Assembly (NCBI GenBank): GCA_002353525.1
Contig: DEJV01000004.1
Coordinates: forward strand, 1 to 64,000
Reading direction: 5' to 3'
Source: Prevotella sp. UBA2739
GTDB taxonomy: Bacteria; Bacteroidota; Bacteroidia; Bacteroidales; Bacteroidaceae
Length of the DNA stretch: 64,000 nucleotides
Shown piece by piece: positions 27,646 to 36,928 of this stretch; the first letter of the stretch is position 1; every line of letters begins with the position of its first letter. Position numbers and translations under genes: made by a program. The notes below the pieces were generated by a model that saw only the letters and a list, made by a program, of their open reading frames with translations, was not told the origin of the DNA and did not search any database.

Positions 27646-29064
27646 TCATTTTGTCTTCTTTATTCTCCAGCCTAATGCGGCAACCAGAATACTCGTGAGA
27701 GGCGAAAGAATATTGAAGAAACAATAAGGAAGATATGTCAGGGTGGCTACACCCAGCACGGTGCTTTGTGTTAATCCACAGGTATTCCAAGGAACCAACA
27801 CCGAGGTAACAGTTGCACCATCTTCACACGTACGGCTAAGAAGGCGTGGCTCATACCCATGCTTTTGGTAAACATCCTTGAACATATTGCTTGTTAGCAT
27901 GATGGAAAGATACTGGTCGGCCGTGACAATATTGAGGAATATACTTGTACCGACAGTAGATGCAACCAGTGACACGGTACCCTTTACAAGTTTCAGAATA
28001 TAGTTCATGATATCCTGTAAAAGGCCTGTGGCAGTGAGTGCACCTCCAAACACCTGACAACAGATAATCAGCCAGATGGTAGGCATCATGCCCGCCATTC
28101 CACGTGTAGCTACCAACTCGTCGAGCATAGGCACTTGTGTAGCTACATGAGTGCTGCCATAACACGCCCGGATGATTCCTTCATAAGAGAGGAGGAACGG
28201 CGACATCTCTGACGAGTGATCCGAGACTGCCAATTGCTTCACCAATTCAGGCTGGAAAACAAGTGCCACTACAGCCGCCAGTAATGTAGCCAGGAACAAG
28301 ACTACCAATGCCGGCCATCTACGGGCAATCATAATTCCGGTCAAAAGCGGAACAAGTAACAGCCAGGGCGAAATAAAGAAAGTGTTGCCAAGTCCTTCCA
28401 TGAACATGGCCACATTTCCCTGGCCAGAGACGTTCATGGTTAATCCAGCAACAAAAAAGATTGTCAGCGAAATGAGGAAAGAGGGAATCGTGGTGTTCAT
28501 CATATAATGTATATGAGTGAACAACGGCGTACCCGAAACGCTGGATGCCAGCACAGTGGTGTCGGATAATGGAGAAAGCTTATCGCCAAAATAAGCACCC
28601 GTAATAATAGAACCAGCTATCCATCCGTCGTCAAAACCGTGAGCCTTGCCTATTCCCATCAAGGCCACACCCATAGTGGCTACAGTTGTCCAAGAGGAAC
28701 CCACCAGCAGACTAATGATAGCACACAGCAGACTGCTACTCACCAAGAACCACTCTGGCTGGAGAATCTGCATGCCATAGTAAATCATCGTGGGCACAAT
28801 GCCCGAAATCATCCATGTGCCGCTAATCGTACCTATCAGCAAAAGAATAATGATGGCAGAGGTACAACTGCCCACCTTAGAAGAAATTTCCCGTTCCAAG
28901 TCCTCCCAATCAAGCCGCTTCGTCAGATGCCCAATCAACACGCAGACACCTGCAGAAATCATCAATGAGACTTGACTGGCTCCATCGAGTGTGGCATTGC
29001 CAAACACAGCAATGCAACACCCAATGAGAGCAACAAGAACTAGGAACGGGATAAATGCCAACAT
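27646..29064 (-). CDS. NhaC-family Na+/H+ (or organic anion) antiporter
   Basis: The 472-residue, highly hydrophobic protein has the NhaC features VGSSWTTVATMGVALMGIG and GAYFGDKLSPLSDTTVLASSVSGT, and a second similar half (SRTCEDGATVTSVLVPWNTCG). NhaC proteins exchange Na+ for protons; some relatives exchange malate and lactate. It lies 15 bases after the POT transporter on the same strand. Confidence 0.85.
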   Translation of the reverse strand: MLAFIPFLVLVALIGCCIAVFGNATLDGASQVSLMISAGVCVLIGHLTKRLDWEDLEREISSKVGSCTSAIIILLLIGTISGTWMISGIVPTMIYYGMQILQPEWFLVSSSLLCAIISLLVGSSWTTVATMGVALMGIGKAHGFDDGWIAGSIITGAYFGDKLSPLSDTTVLASSVSGTPLFTHIHYMMNTTIPSFLISLTIFFVAGLTMNVSGQGNVAMFMEGLGNTFFISPWLLLVPLLTGIMIARRWPALVVLFLATLLAAVVALVFQPELVKQLAVSDHSSEMSPFLLSYEGIIRACYGSTHVATQVPMLDELVATRGMAGMMPTIWLIICCQVFGGALTATGLLQDIMNYILKLVKGTVSLVASTVGTSIFLNIVTADQYLSIMLTSNMFKDVYQKHGYEPRLLSRTCEDGATVTSVLVPWNTCGLTQSTVLGVATLTYLPYCFFNILSPLTSILVAALGWRIKKTK

Positions 29065-29079
29065 GGGCTTCAGCTCATA

Positions 29080-30606
29080 TTACTTGGCAACTTTTTCCAG
29101 ACGCTTCATCATGGCAAACATGAAGAGTGCAGAGAGGATGCAGAGCACCAGGAATACAGCCCATACAATCCACAATGGGAAGTCGCCCCAGAGCAGACCA
29201 CCTACGGCAACGAGGAAGTTACCAATGGCAGTGGCAACAAACCATCCGCCCATCATCATTCCTTTATACTTTGGAGGAGCCACTTTCGAAACGAAAGAAA
29301 TACCCATCGGCGAGAGCAACAACTCAGCAAAAGTGAGCACGAGGTAGGTTCCAATCAGCCAGTTAGCAGAAGCCAACGGACCTGTCTGGCCGGCATCAGC
29401 AAGCGCTTTCTGCTCATTCGGAGTAAGCAATCCCTGAGAAGCCCATATCATCATGAAGAATGCCACGGCAGCCACCAACATACCATAGGCAATCTTACGG
29501 GGTGCAGAAGGCTCCTTGCCCTTGGCAGCAAGGCTGCCGAAGATGGCCATGCTGACCGGTGTCAAAGCTACCACATAGAAAGGATTGAACTGCTGGAAGA
29601 TAGGAGCACTCAGATCGATGCTGCCATTGAGGCGGCTGTACTTCCATCCCAACAGAGCCAGTGCAATGAGAATCACTATGCCCGAAATGCCTTTTGCCTT
29701 AGAAGACTTGCTCTGGAAGAGAGAGAATCCTGCATAGACAATAATGATAATCAGGAACAAGTTGATCACATCGAAGGCCATGCTCTGAATGCCCTCACTG
29801 CTCTTCTGAGTAAACTCATTGGCAAAATATGTCAACGAAAGACCATTCTGATGGAAGGCCATCCAGAAGAAGATCACCACGGCAAATACAAGGCAAAGGG
29901 CAATGATTCGAGCCTTCGTGTCGGCAGGCGAAAGTTCTTCCTCAGCCTGAAGGGCTGCGTCTTTCTTGCGCTCGCCACCCTCTACATGCTTGAAGGTAGA
30001 ACGGAAAGCATAGTAAATCAAGATAGAGAGAACCAACGACAGGCAAGCCACGGCAAACGAGAAGTGGTATGCATCGTTGCCACTGAATCCGAGACTGTTC
30101 TCTGCCCACTCCTTAATCTTTACGGCTGCGGTAGGAGCAAAGAGTGCACCAATATTGATGGCCATATAGAAAATAGAGAAACCAGAGTCGCGCTTGTCGG
30201 CATACTTAGGATCGTCGTAAAGGTTACCTACCATCACTTGCAGATTACCCTTGAACAAACCAGTGCCAAAGCTGATGAAAAACAGAGCAGCCAACATCAC
30301 GATGAGTGCAGGTGTGGCACCGCCAAGGGGTACCGACAACAGCAGATAACCGGCAAACATGATGAGGATGCCGAGTGTTACCATACGGCCAAATCCAAAC
30401 TTATCGGCCAACATACCGCCGAAGAGTGGCATGAAATACACCAAGCCAAGGAACGAGCTGTAAATCACACCAGCCGTACCTGGGTCTAGTCCAAAGTTAG
30501 CACGCAAGAATAATGCAAACACAGCTATCATCGTGTAATAGCCGAAACGCTCACCGGTATTAGCCAGTGCCAGCGCGAATAAACCTTTCGGTTGTCCTTC
30601 AAACAT
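29080..30606 (-). CDS. Proton-dependent oligopeptide transporter (POT/PTR2 family)
   Basis: The 508-residue protein has the POT signature NTGERFGYYTM (ExxERFxYY) in helix 1, the PTR2 motif FSIFYMAINIGALFAP around residues 140-155 and about 12-14 membrane helices. It imports di- and tripeptides with protons across the inner membrane, which fits the exported S9 peptidase 4 kb away. There is no -7 box in the 36 bases before it, so it is probably read with the PorT-like gene upstream. Confidence 0.9.
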   Translation of the reverse strand: MFEGQPKGLFALALANTGERFGYYTMIAVFALFLRANFGLDPGTAGVIYSSFLGLVYFMPLFGGMLADKFGFGRMVTLGILIMFAGYLLLSVPLGGATPALIVMLAALFFISFGTGLFKGNLQVMVGNLYDDPKYADKRDSGFSIFYMAINIGALFAPTAAVKIKEWAENSLGFSGNDAYHFSFAVACLSLVLSILIYYAFRSTFKHVEGGERKKDAALQAEEELSPADTKARIIALCLVFAVVIFFWMAFHQNGLSLTYFANEFTQKSSEGIQSMAFDVINLFLIIIIVYAGFSLFQSKSSKAKGISGIVILIALALLGWKYSRLNGSIDLSAPIFQQFNPFYVVALTPVSMAIFGSLAAKGKEPSAPRKIAYGMLVAAVAFFMMIWASQGLLTPNEQKALADAGQTGPLASANWLIGTYLVLTFAELLLSPMGISFVSKVAPPKYKGMMMGGWFVATAIGNFLVAVGGLLWGDFPLWIVWAVFLVLCILSALFMFAMMKRLEKVAK

Positions 30607-30642
30607 AGTATTATTTTTTTAATTGGTTATTGAATAAATGAA

Positions 30643-31398
30643 TTATTTTCTAGTTACGTTTTTTGTTCGCTTGATATCAAACAACCATGAGAGCTTGATC
30701 ATGATGCTGCCCATATTCGACGAGGCAAAGAAGTCTTTCTTCGTGTCGCCATAGATATTGCCCAGACCATAATAGTAGCGCCCCTCAAGGATGAAGTGCC
30801 CCACGCTGGGGTGAGAGAACTCAACACCCACGCCACCGGCAATGCCATAGTCGAACTTGTTCTCAACGGCCATGGTGTCTTGCTCGATAACCTGATTCAC
30901 ACGGTCGGTGGTGTTACGCTTTTCGAGTTCGAAGTTCATCTTTGTCTTCTCGCTCAGGAAATAGCCGAACTGAGGACCAGCCTGTACGAAGAATTGCACA
31001 CCCTTCACTTCCCTGCCCCATCCCAGACGGGCAAAAACAGGTACTTGCACATAATTGATGGTGCGGCTATACTTCTCGGCCAAACCAGTTGACTCGTTGA
31101 TGACGGGATTGTCGTCGTAATCTAAGATGCTTTCCTTCCATCCCATCTGCGCATAGTTCACTTCGCCGACGATGGCACAAATAGAACTGAAATATTTCTC
31201 GCACGTATATCGCCACGTTAATCCTCCCATCACGCCACCATGCAATCCCTGGTTCACCTTCGGCGTAAAACGGAAATTAGTAAAGGCATAACCTCCATTC
31301 ACTCCGATAGCGAAATCCTGCCGATAATTACCTATCTGTGCGGCAGAAGGTAAAAGCGACAGCATGAAAAGCACGAGGGTTAGCGTTTGTTTTCTCAT
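30643..31398 (-). CDS. PorT-like outer-membrane beta-barrel protein
   Basis: From the ATG at 31398 the protein has 251 residues with a signal peptide (MRKQTLTLVLFMLSLLPSAAQ). The mature part has alternating strands (FAIGVNGGYAFTNFRF, YVQVPVFARLGWG, VQFFVQAGPQFGYFLS, YGIAGGVGVEFSHP) typical of eight-stranded OMP_b-brl_2/PorT barrels. The name reflects fold only; a role in type IX secretion is not shown. It lies 46 bases after the LysM gene on the same strand. Confidence 0.8.
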   Translation of the reverse strand: MRKQTLTLVLFMLSLLPSAAQIGNYRQDFAIGVNGGYAFTNFRFTPKVNQGLHGGVMGGLTWRYTCEKYFSSICAIVGEVNYAQMGWKESILDYDDNPVINESTGLAEKYSRTINYVQVPVFARLGWGREVKGVQFFVQAGPQFGYFLSEKTKMNFELEKRNTTDRVNQVIEQDTMAVENKFDYGIAGGVGVEFSHPSVGHFILEGRYYYGLGNIYGDTKKDFFASSNMGSIMIKLSWLFDIKRTKNVTRK

Positions 31399-31444
31399 TA
31401 TAATCTTCAATTCTCAATCAATCGCAGATGACTGCCTGTATGAT

Positions 31445-32854
31445 TTAATTCTCAATCTTCACCACACTCTTTTTGGGAGTAAAGTGAACCAGCATAAACT
31501 CTTGGTTGATCATGCCTCCACCCTGACCAATTCTCTTGAAATTCAATGGGGTCTGAATAGCCTTGTAATCAGATTCCGCACGCGTACCGTTAAAGTTCTT
31601 GCCTTTGTCGTGCAATCCTTTCAGGAAGAAATACGCCTGATCGAAACCAGTGATGGCAAACCGGGGAAGCGCATACATCATGTCGGTGCCAAACATCTGA
31701 CGGTATTTGGCCTCGATGTGCCACACGTCACGCGATTGCGGGTCACGATAGAAAGAGCTAGGGATGAAAGTGTCGTATTTGTAGAACAGTTCCTGATAAG
31801 GCTTTGTATACATCAGCCACTCATTGTAGCCAAACATCGAGATGACGATGCCAGGTGTGGCAACCGTCATTTTATTCAATCGTGCAAAGGTGGCGTTTAG
31901 CTCGGGTGAGCGTCCCGTATTGAGCACCACCACATTCGGCATGTTCTTGCTGAATGCCTTGGCAAAAGCCTCGTCGCTAGACTTCAGGTTCGTAATGCTA
32001 TATTTCATGCCTTTCGCCTCCATCTGCTTGCGCAGGTTCATGGTGAACACTCCCTTGCGACTGGTCGTATCGTTACAGTCGATCAACACGGTGTGGTGAT
32101 TAGCGAAACGCTTCATGAAAGCCTGGATGGCCGCCTCGTTAAGGGTGGCAGGCGATTGGTAGACCTGATAGATGTTAGGATTGAGCGACACATCGTTGCC
32201 GGAGATAGAGAACGGTATCACCAACTTAATATTATAGGTACGTACGAAATCGCTCAGCGCCTTCATCTGCTTAGTATATAACGGGCCGAAGATGATGTCA
32301 CACTTGCTGGCATCTTTCTCCAAGAGCGTCTGGCGGATATCCGCATCGATAGGCACATTCCACGCATGCACATCAACCGAGATGCCCCGCTTCTTCAGGC
32401 TGTCGCAAGCAAGCAGAACGCCCCGATAATACTCCACCATGCGCCGTCCGTCGCCATCCACATTGTGCAAAGGCAACATTACTCCTACGCGAACAGCCCG
32501 TTTGCGCACATCATCTTGTGCAGATGTGCGGTTCAACGGTGCTTGGGTGGTCGTCTTCGTGGTGGCCGAAGCAGGTGTCACGGTCGTGGTGGCCGGTGTG
32601 GCAGTTTTCTTCTTATCCGCATCAGCGTAAGGGATGAAAATGAAGTCACCCTTCTTCAGCTGATAGTCCGGCTGCCCCATCTCGGGATTGGCCTTTATCA
32701 ATTCCTCAACCGTCAACCCGTAGTCACGGGCAATGCCAAAAATGGTTTCTTTTTTCTTCACTTTATGCATTTCGCGCCACTGGTTGATTTGTGCCACGGT
32801 CTGCATGGAAAAGGTCACAAGGACCAAAAATAATGCATATCTAATGATTCTCAT
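31445..32854 (-). CDS. LysM plus periplasmic-binding-fold protein
   Basis: From the ATG at 32854 the protein has 469 residues: signal peptide (RIIRYALFLVLVTFSMQTVAQ), one LysM domain (~30-78, HKVKKKETIFGIARDYGLTVEELIKANP), a Thr/Ala-rich linker and a type I periplasmic-binding fold like amino-acid ABC receptors (VRVGVMLPLHNVDGDGRRMVEYYRGVLLA ... CDIIFGPLYTKQM). LysM should hold it on peptidoglycan. No ABC permease is nearby, so sensing or cell-wall work, rather than import, is likely. Bacteroidetes LysM/PBP1 proteins like this are uncharacterised as far as I know. Confidence 0.82.
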   Translation of the reverse strand: MRIIRYALFLVLVTFSMQTVAQINQWREMHKVKKKETIFGIARDYGLTVEELIKANPEMGQPDYQLKKGDFIFIPYADADKKKTATPATTTVTPASATTKTTTQAPLNRTSAQDDVRKRAVRVGVMLPLHNVDGDGRRMVEYYRGVLLACDSLKKRGISVDVHAWNVPIDADIRQTLLEKDASKCDIIFGPLYTKQMKALSDFVRTYNIKLVIPFSISGNDVSLNPNIYQVYQSPATLNEAAIQAFMKRFANHHTVLIDCNDTTSRKGVFTMNLRKQMEAKGMKYSITNLKSSDEAFAKAFSKNMPNVVVLNTGRSPELNATFARLNKMTVATPGIVISMFGYNEWLMYTKPYQELFYKYDTFIPSSFYRDPQSRDVWHIEAKYRQMFGTDMMYALPRFAITGFDQAYFFLKGLHDKGKNFNGTRAESDYKAIQTPLNFKRIGQGGGMINQEFMLVHFTPKKSVVKIEN

Positions 32855-32880
32855 CGTCAATGATGTTTGAATTTTCCATG

Positions 32881-32911
32881 CAAAGATAATGAAAACCCCT
32901 TACAGCACAAA
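32881..32911 (-). promoter_or_regulatory. Promoter of the LysM-PorT(-POT-NhaC) unit
   Basis: The minus strand has TATCTTTG (32881-32888) and TTTG (32908-32911) exactly 19 bases apart. It is followed by a leader of about 20 bases. Confidence 0.75.
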
Positions 32912-33011
32912 ATAAATTCATTTATTTTTTCATTTTATTACCTAGTTTCATCGAAACACGCGAACATCGAAAAAAAACAATAAAAAACGATGGGAAGTAA
33001 CAAAAAAGTTG

Positions 33012-33019
33012 TATCTTTG
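33012..33019 (+). promoter_or_regulatory. -7 element of the type IX cargo-like gene and perhaps uvrA
   Basis: TATCTTTG, ending 21 bases before the ATG at 33041. No TTTG at -33. uvrA starts 6 bases after the first gene ends and has no promoter of its own in the gap. Confidence 0.6.
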
Positions 33020-33040
33020 CATGATAAACCACTTTTTAAA

Positions 33041-33754
33041 ATGAAGATAAGACAAATCATCAGTTTCATATTGCTGCTTTTTAGTGCCGGTGCAATGGCC
33101 GATGAATATCCCACAATCGCTCCCACGGCCACCTATATCACGAAAGACGGTGAAGAGGAGAACCCGGCAAAATCTGGTTCGGCCCCTTTGCAAGCCATAT
33201 TCAAGGCCAATCCGGAGAATGTGGGCCTTTATTCTGCCACTTATGAATGGCGGTTCTATCATAACGACATGCAAGGAGACCCCTATCTCACTCGTTATGA
33301 GGAAAATACCGAATATACTTTCACCAAAGCTGGAGGCCACTATATAGTTTGTTATGCCACATTCATTCATGGCAATGACACGATAGCTTATACAAAAGAG
33401 TATTGGGAAACAGAAGGTCAGCCACTCACCTGCACCGTAAGCCAGAGCCGTTTGGAAATGCCGAATGCCTTCTCACCGAATGGCGACGATATCAATGATG
33501 TCTACCGTGCCAAAAGCAATTATCAGAGCATTACCGAGTTTCATGCCTACATCTTCAACCGCTGGGGACAAAAGCTCTACGAGTGGACCGATCCAGCAGG
33601 TGGCTGGGATGGCAAATACAATGGCCATGACGTGAAGCAAGGAGTTTATTATGTGCTTGTCAAGGCCAAGGGTGCCGATGGTATTCACTATAATATCAAA
33701 AAAGACGTGAACCTGCTACGTGGCTTTACGACCCCTGGCAGCAATAACTATTAA
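33041..33754 (+). CDS. Small exported protein with a type B gliding/T9SS C-terminal sorting domain
   Basis: From the ATG at 33041 the protein has 237 residues: a signal peptide (KIRQIISFILLLFSAGAMA), a PKD-like beta segment (~30-135) and a C-terminal domain starting MPNAFSPNGDDINDVYRA and running through FNRWGQKLYEW, GGWDGKYNGHDVKQGVYYVL. That is the gliding-motility-associated/type B CTD that targets cargo to the type IX secretion system. An upstream ATG at 32990 lies before the promoter and is rejected. It is 6 bases from uvrA, an odd pairing of a surface protein with DNA repair. Confidence 0.82.
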   Translation: MKIRQIISFILLLFSAGAMADEYPTIAPTATYITKDGEEENPAKSGSAPLQAIFKANPENVGLYSATYEWRFYHNDMQGDPYLTRYEENTEYTFTKAGGHYIVCYATFIHGNDTIAYTKEYWETEGQPLTCTVSQSRLEMPNAFSPNGDDINDVYRAKSNYQSITEFHAYIFNRWGQKLYEWTDPAGGWDGKYNGHDVKQGVYYVLVKAKGADGIHYNIKKDVNLLRGFTTPGSNNY

Positions 33755-33760
33755 AAACAC

Positions 33761-36625
33761 ATGAGTGACGAAAAGATAAATGTATGGGGTGCCCGTGTCC
33801 ACAATCTGAAAAATGTGGATGTGGAGATTCCCCGCAACTCGCTGACGGTCATTACTGGATTGTCGGGTTCCGGAAAATCATCATTAGCCTTCGACACCAT
33901 CTTTGCCGAAGGGCAACGACGATACATTGAGACCTTCTCTGCCTATGCCCGCAATTTCCTGGGAGGCATGGAAAGGCCCGATGTGGATAAGATTACGGGG
34001 TTAAGCCCGGTGATCAGCATTGAACAGAAAACCACAAACAAGAATCCGCGCTCTACCGTTGGCACCACCACTGAGGTGTACGACTATCTGCGTCTGCTCT
34101 ATGCCCGTGCCGGTACGGCCTATAGCTATGCCACGGGTGAGCGTATGATAAAATATACGGAAGAGAAAGTGGTCGACATGATTTTCACCGACTATGTGGG
34201 CAAGCGCATCTACATTCTGGCGCCACTGGTGCGCTCGCGTAAAGGACACTATCGTGAGTTGTTTGAGAGCATGCGCCGCAAGGGCTATATCTATATGCGT
34301 GTGGATGGCGAGATTGTGGAAATCACGCAAGGCATGAAGGTGGACCGCTATAAGAATCACAACATCGAGGTGGTGATTGACAAGATGGCTCTCCCCGAAA
34401 AATTAGACCGAGAGAGCACGTTGGCCGACCGTCTCAGACGAAGCATTGACGTGGCGATGCGCCAAGGTGAGGGTGTGCTGATGATACTAGATCACAACAG
34501 TGGTATCATCAAGAACTATTCGAAGCGCCTGATGTGCCCCACTACGGGCATTTCGTATGGTGAGCCAGCTCCCAACACATTCTCGTTCAACTCTCCAGAG
34601 GGTGCCTGCCCTCATTGCAAAGGACTGGGATATGTGAACGAGATAGACCTCGACAAGGTGATACCCGATCGCCATGCAAGCATCCACGAGGGTGCCATCG
34701 TGCCATTAGGCAAGTATAAGAACCAAATGATCTTCTGGCAGATTGATGCCATCTTGCAAAAATACGAGTGTACGTTGAAAACTCCCGTTTCGGAGATTCC
34801 CGAAGAGGCCCTCAACGAGATACTCTATGGCAGTCTGGGCAATATTAAGATTAGTAAAGAGCTGATCCATACCTCCAGCGACTATTTCGTGGCTTTTGAT
34901 GGCGTGATTAAATATCTGCGCAACGTGATGGACAACGACGACTCGGCCAGCGGTCAGAAATGGGCAGACCAGTTCCTGGCAGAATGCGTATGTCCCGAAT
35001 GTCACGGCCAGCGCCTGAACCGCGAGGCACTCTCTTATCGTATCTGGGACAAGAACATTGCCGAGGTCGCTAACCTAGACCTGAGCGAGCTCTACGAATG
35101 GCTGAACGAGGTGGAAAGCCACATGGAGCCCAAACAACAGAAGATTGCCGCCGAAGTGTTGAAGGAGATACGCACACGAGTGAACTTCCTGCTGGATGTG
35201 GGACTTGACTATCTGTCGCTCAATCGTCAGTCGGCAAGTCTCTCTGGCGGTGAGAGCCAGCGCATACGCCTGGCCACGCAAATAGGCTCACAACTGGTCA
35301 ATGTGCTATATATTCTCGACGAGCCCAGCATCGGACTTCATCAGCGCGACAACGAACGGCTGATTCGTTCGTTGAAGGAATTGCGCGATTTGGGCAATAC
35401 GGTGATTGTGGTTGAGCACGACAAAGACATGATGCTGAATGCCGACTACATCATCGATATAGGTCCGCGTGCGGGGCGTAAAGGCGGTGAGGTGGTGTTT
35501 CAAGGAAAACCTGACGAAATGCTTGCAACCGACACCATTACAGCTAAATATCTGAAAGGTGAGCTACACGTGGAAGAGCATCCCGGTGAGTTTAAAAGAC
35601 GAACGGGCAATGGCCAGCAATTAGTGATTCATGGTGCCAGCGGCAACAATCTGAAACATATTGACGTGGCGTTCCCCTTGGGCACACTCATTGTCGTCAC
35701 CGGTGTGAGCGGTAGCGGAAAGTCAACCCTTATCAACGAGACCCTTCAACCCATTCTCAGCCAGCATTTCTACCGTTCGTTGAAACGGCCTATGCCCTAC
35801 GATAGCATCGAGGGAATGGAACATATAGATAAGGTGGTGAATGTAGACCAAACGCCCATTGGCCGCACGCCACGTAGCAATCCGGCCACCTATACGGGTG
35901 TGTTCAGCGACATCCGCTCGCTCTTTGTCAACCTGCCCGAAGCTAAGATCCGCGGCTACAAGCCCGGCAGATTCTCCTTTAATGTGAAAGGTGGCCGTTG
36001 TGAGGCATGCGGGGGTAATGGCTATAAAACCATTGAGATGAATTTCCTGCCCGACGTGATGGTGCCGTGCGAGGTATGTCATGGCAAGCGATACAATCGC
36101 GAGACGCTTGAGGTGCGCTATAAAGGCAAGTCGATAGCCGATGTGCTCGACATGACCATCAATCAGGCGGTGGAGTTCTTCCAGAATGTGCCAAACATTT
36201 TGCAAAAAATAAAGACCATTCAGGATGTGGGCTTAGGCTATATTAAGCTGGGACAGCCCTCTACGACGCTCTCGGGTGGTGAGAGCCAGCGAGTAAAACT
36301 GGCCACTGAGCTTAGCAAGCGCGATACGGGACGCACCGTATATATACTCGACGAGCCCACTACCGGTCTTCACTTCGAAGATATTCGCATTCTGATGACG
36401 GTCATACAGAAGCTGGTGGATCGAGGCAATACGGTCATCATCATTGAGCACAACCTTGACGTTATTAAACAAGCCGACTATATCATCGACATGGGACCTG
36501 AAGGTGGCCGGGGTGGTGGCACCGTGCTCTCTACCGGTACGCCTGAACAGGTGGCTCATAGTGCGCAAGGATACACGCCCGCATTTTTGCTGAAAGAGCT
36601 GGAACCAGTAGAAGAATCCCACTAG
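33761..36625 (+). CDS. uvrA: Excinuclease ABC subunit A
   Basis: The 954-residue protein has two ABC modules: Walker A GLSGSGKSSL (~residue 32) and GVSGSGKSTL (~650), each with a SGGE signature, and zinc fingers CPECHGQRLN and CEACGGNGYK...CEVCHGKRYN. UvrA scans DNA for damage and loads UvrB. The last codons and the TAG stop (36623-36625) lie inside the first unit of a 47-bp tandem repeat that continues downstream. Confidence 0.98.
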   Translation: MSDEKINVWGARVHNLKNVDVEIPRNSLTVITGLSGSGKSSLAFDTIFAEGQRRYIETFSAYARNFLGGMERPDVDKITGLSPVISIEQKTTNKNPRSTVGTTTEVYDYLRLLYARAGTAYSYATGERMIKYTEEKVVDMIFTDYVGKRIYILAPLVRSRKGHYRELFESMRRKGYIYMRVDGEIVEITQGMKVDRYKNHNIEVVIDKMALPEKLDRESTLADRLRRSIDVAMRQGEGVLMILDHNSGIIKNYSKRLMCPTTGISYGEPAPNTFSFNSPEGACPHCKGLGYVNEIDLDKVIPDRHASIHEGAIVPLGKYKNQMIFWQIDAILQKYECTLKTPVSEIPEEALNEILYGSLGNIKISKELIHTSSDYFVAFDGVIKYLRNVMDNDDSASGQKWADQFLAECVCPECHGQRLNREALSYRIWDKNIAEVANLDLSELYEWLNEVESHMEPKQQKIAAEVLKEIRTRVNFLLDVGLDYLSLNRQSASLSGGESQRIRLATQIGSQLVNVLYILDEPSIGLHQRDNERLIRSLKELRDLGNTVIVVEHDKDMMLNADYIIDIGPRAGRKGGEVVFQGKPDEMLATDTITAKYLKGELHVEEHPGEFKRRTGNGQQLVIHGASGNNLKHIDVAFPLGTLIVVTGVSGSGKSTLINETLQPILSQHFYRSLKRPMPYDSIEGMEHIDKVVNVDQTPIGRTPRSNPATYTGVFSDIRSLFVNLPEAKIRGYKPGRFSFNVKGGRCEACGGNGYKTIEMNFLPDVMVPCEVCHGKRYNRETLEVRYKGKSIADVLDMTINQAVEFFQNVPNILQKIKTIQDVGLGYIKLGQPSTTLSGGESQRVKLATELSKRDTGRTVYILDEPTTGLHFEDIRILMTVIQKLVDRGNTVIIIEHNLDVIKQADYIIDMGPEGGRGGGTVLSTGTPEQVAHSAQGYTPAFLLKELEPVEESH

Positions 36626-36801
36626 CCCATCAATAGCTTCGGATGGTTTTAAATGTGGAGCAATCCCACTAGCCCATCAATAGCTTCGGATGGTTTTAAA
36701 TGAGGAGCAATCCCACTAGCTCGCCTATAGCTTTAGATGCTTTTAAGTGAGGAGCAATCTCACCAGCCCATCAATAGCTTTCGATACTTTTAAGTTATGG
36801 T
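36614..36801. repeat. Four tandem 47-bp units starting inside the end of uvrA
   Basis: Units begin at 36614, 36661, 36708 and 36755. The first two are almost identical; the third and fourth diverge. Each begins with AATCCCACTAGCCCATCAAT or a variant, so the uvrA stop TAG is part of the unit. The array fills most of the spacer before the thrA promoter; nothing else is seen there. Confidence 0.92.
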
Positions 36802-36836
36802 TTTTCATTTTTATGGAAAAATATCTGTGAAATTAT

Positions 36837-36867
36837 TTTGATTTGACATGTTTTTCCATTAACTTTG
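36837..36867 (+). promoter_or_regulatory. Promoter of the thrA-apgM-thrC operon
   Basis: TTTG at 36837-36840 and TAACTTTG at 36860-36867 are exactly 19 bases apart, a full match to the consensus. Confidence 0.8.
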
Positions 36868-36883
36868 CACGCCGAATGGAGAA

Positions 36884-36904
36884 AGCCCAGGTTGTTTCTG
36901 GGCT
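36884..36904 (+). promoter_or_regulatory. Hairpin in the thrA leader
   Basis: AGCCCAG (36884-36890) pairs with CTGGGCT (36898-36904) around the loop GTTGTTT, between the promoter and the ATG at 36929. GG/CC pairs may extend it. No T run follows, so it is not a plain terminator. Its role is unknown. Confidence 0.5.
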
Positions 36905-36928
36905 CCAAACGACTAAAAAGAATCAGAA

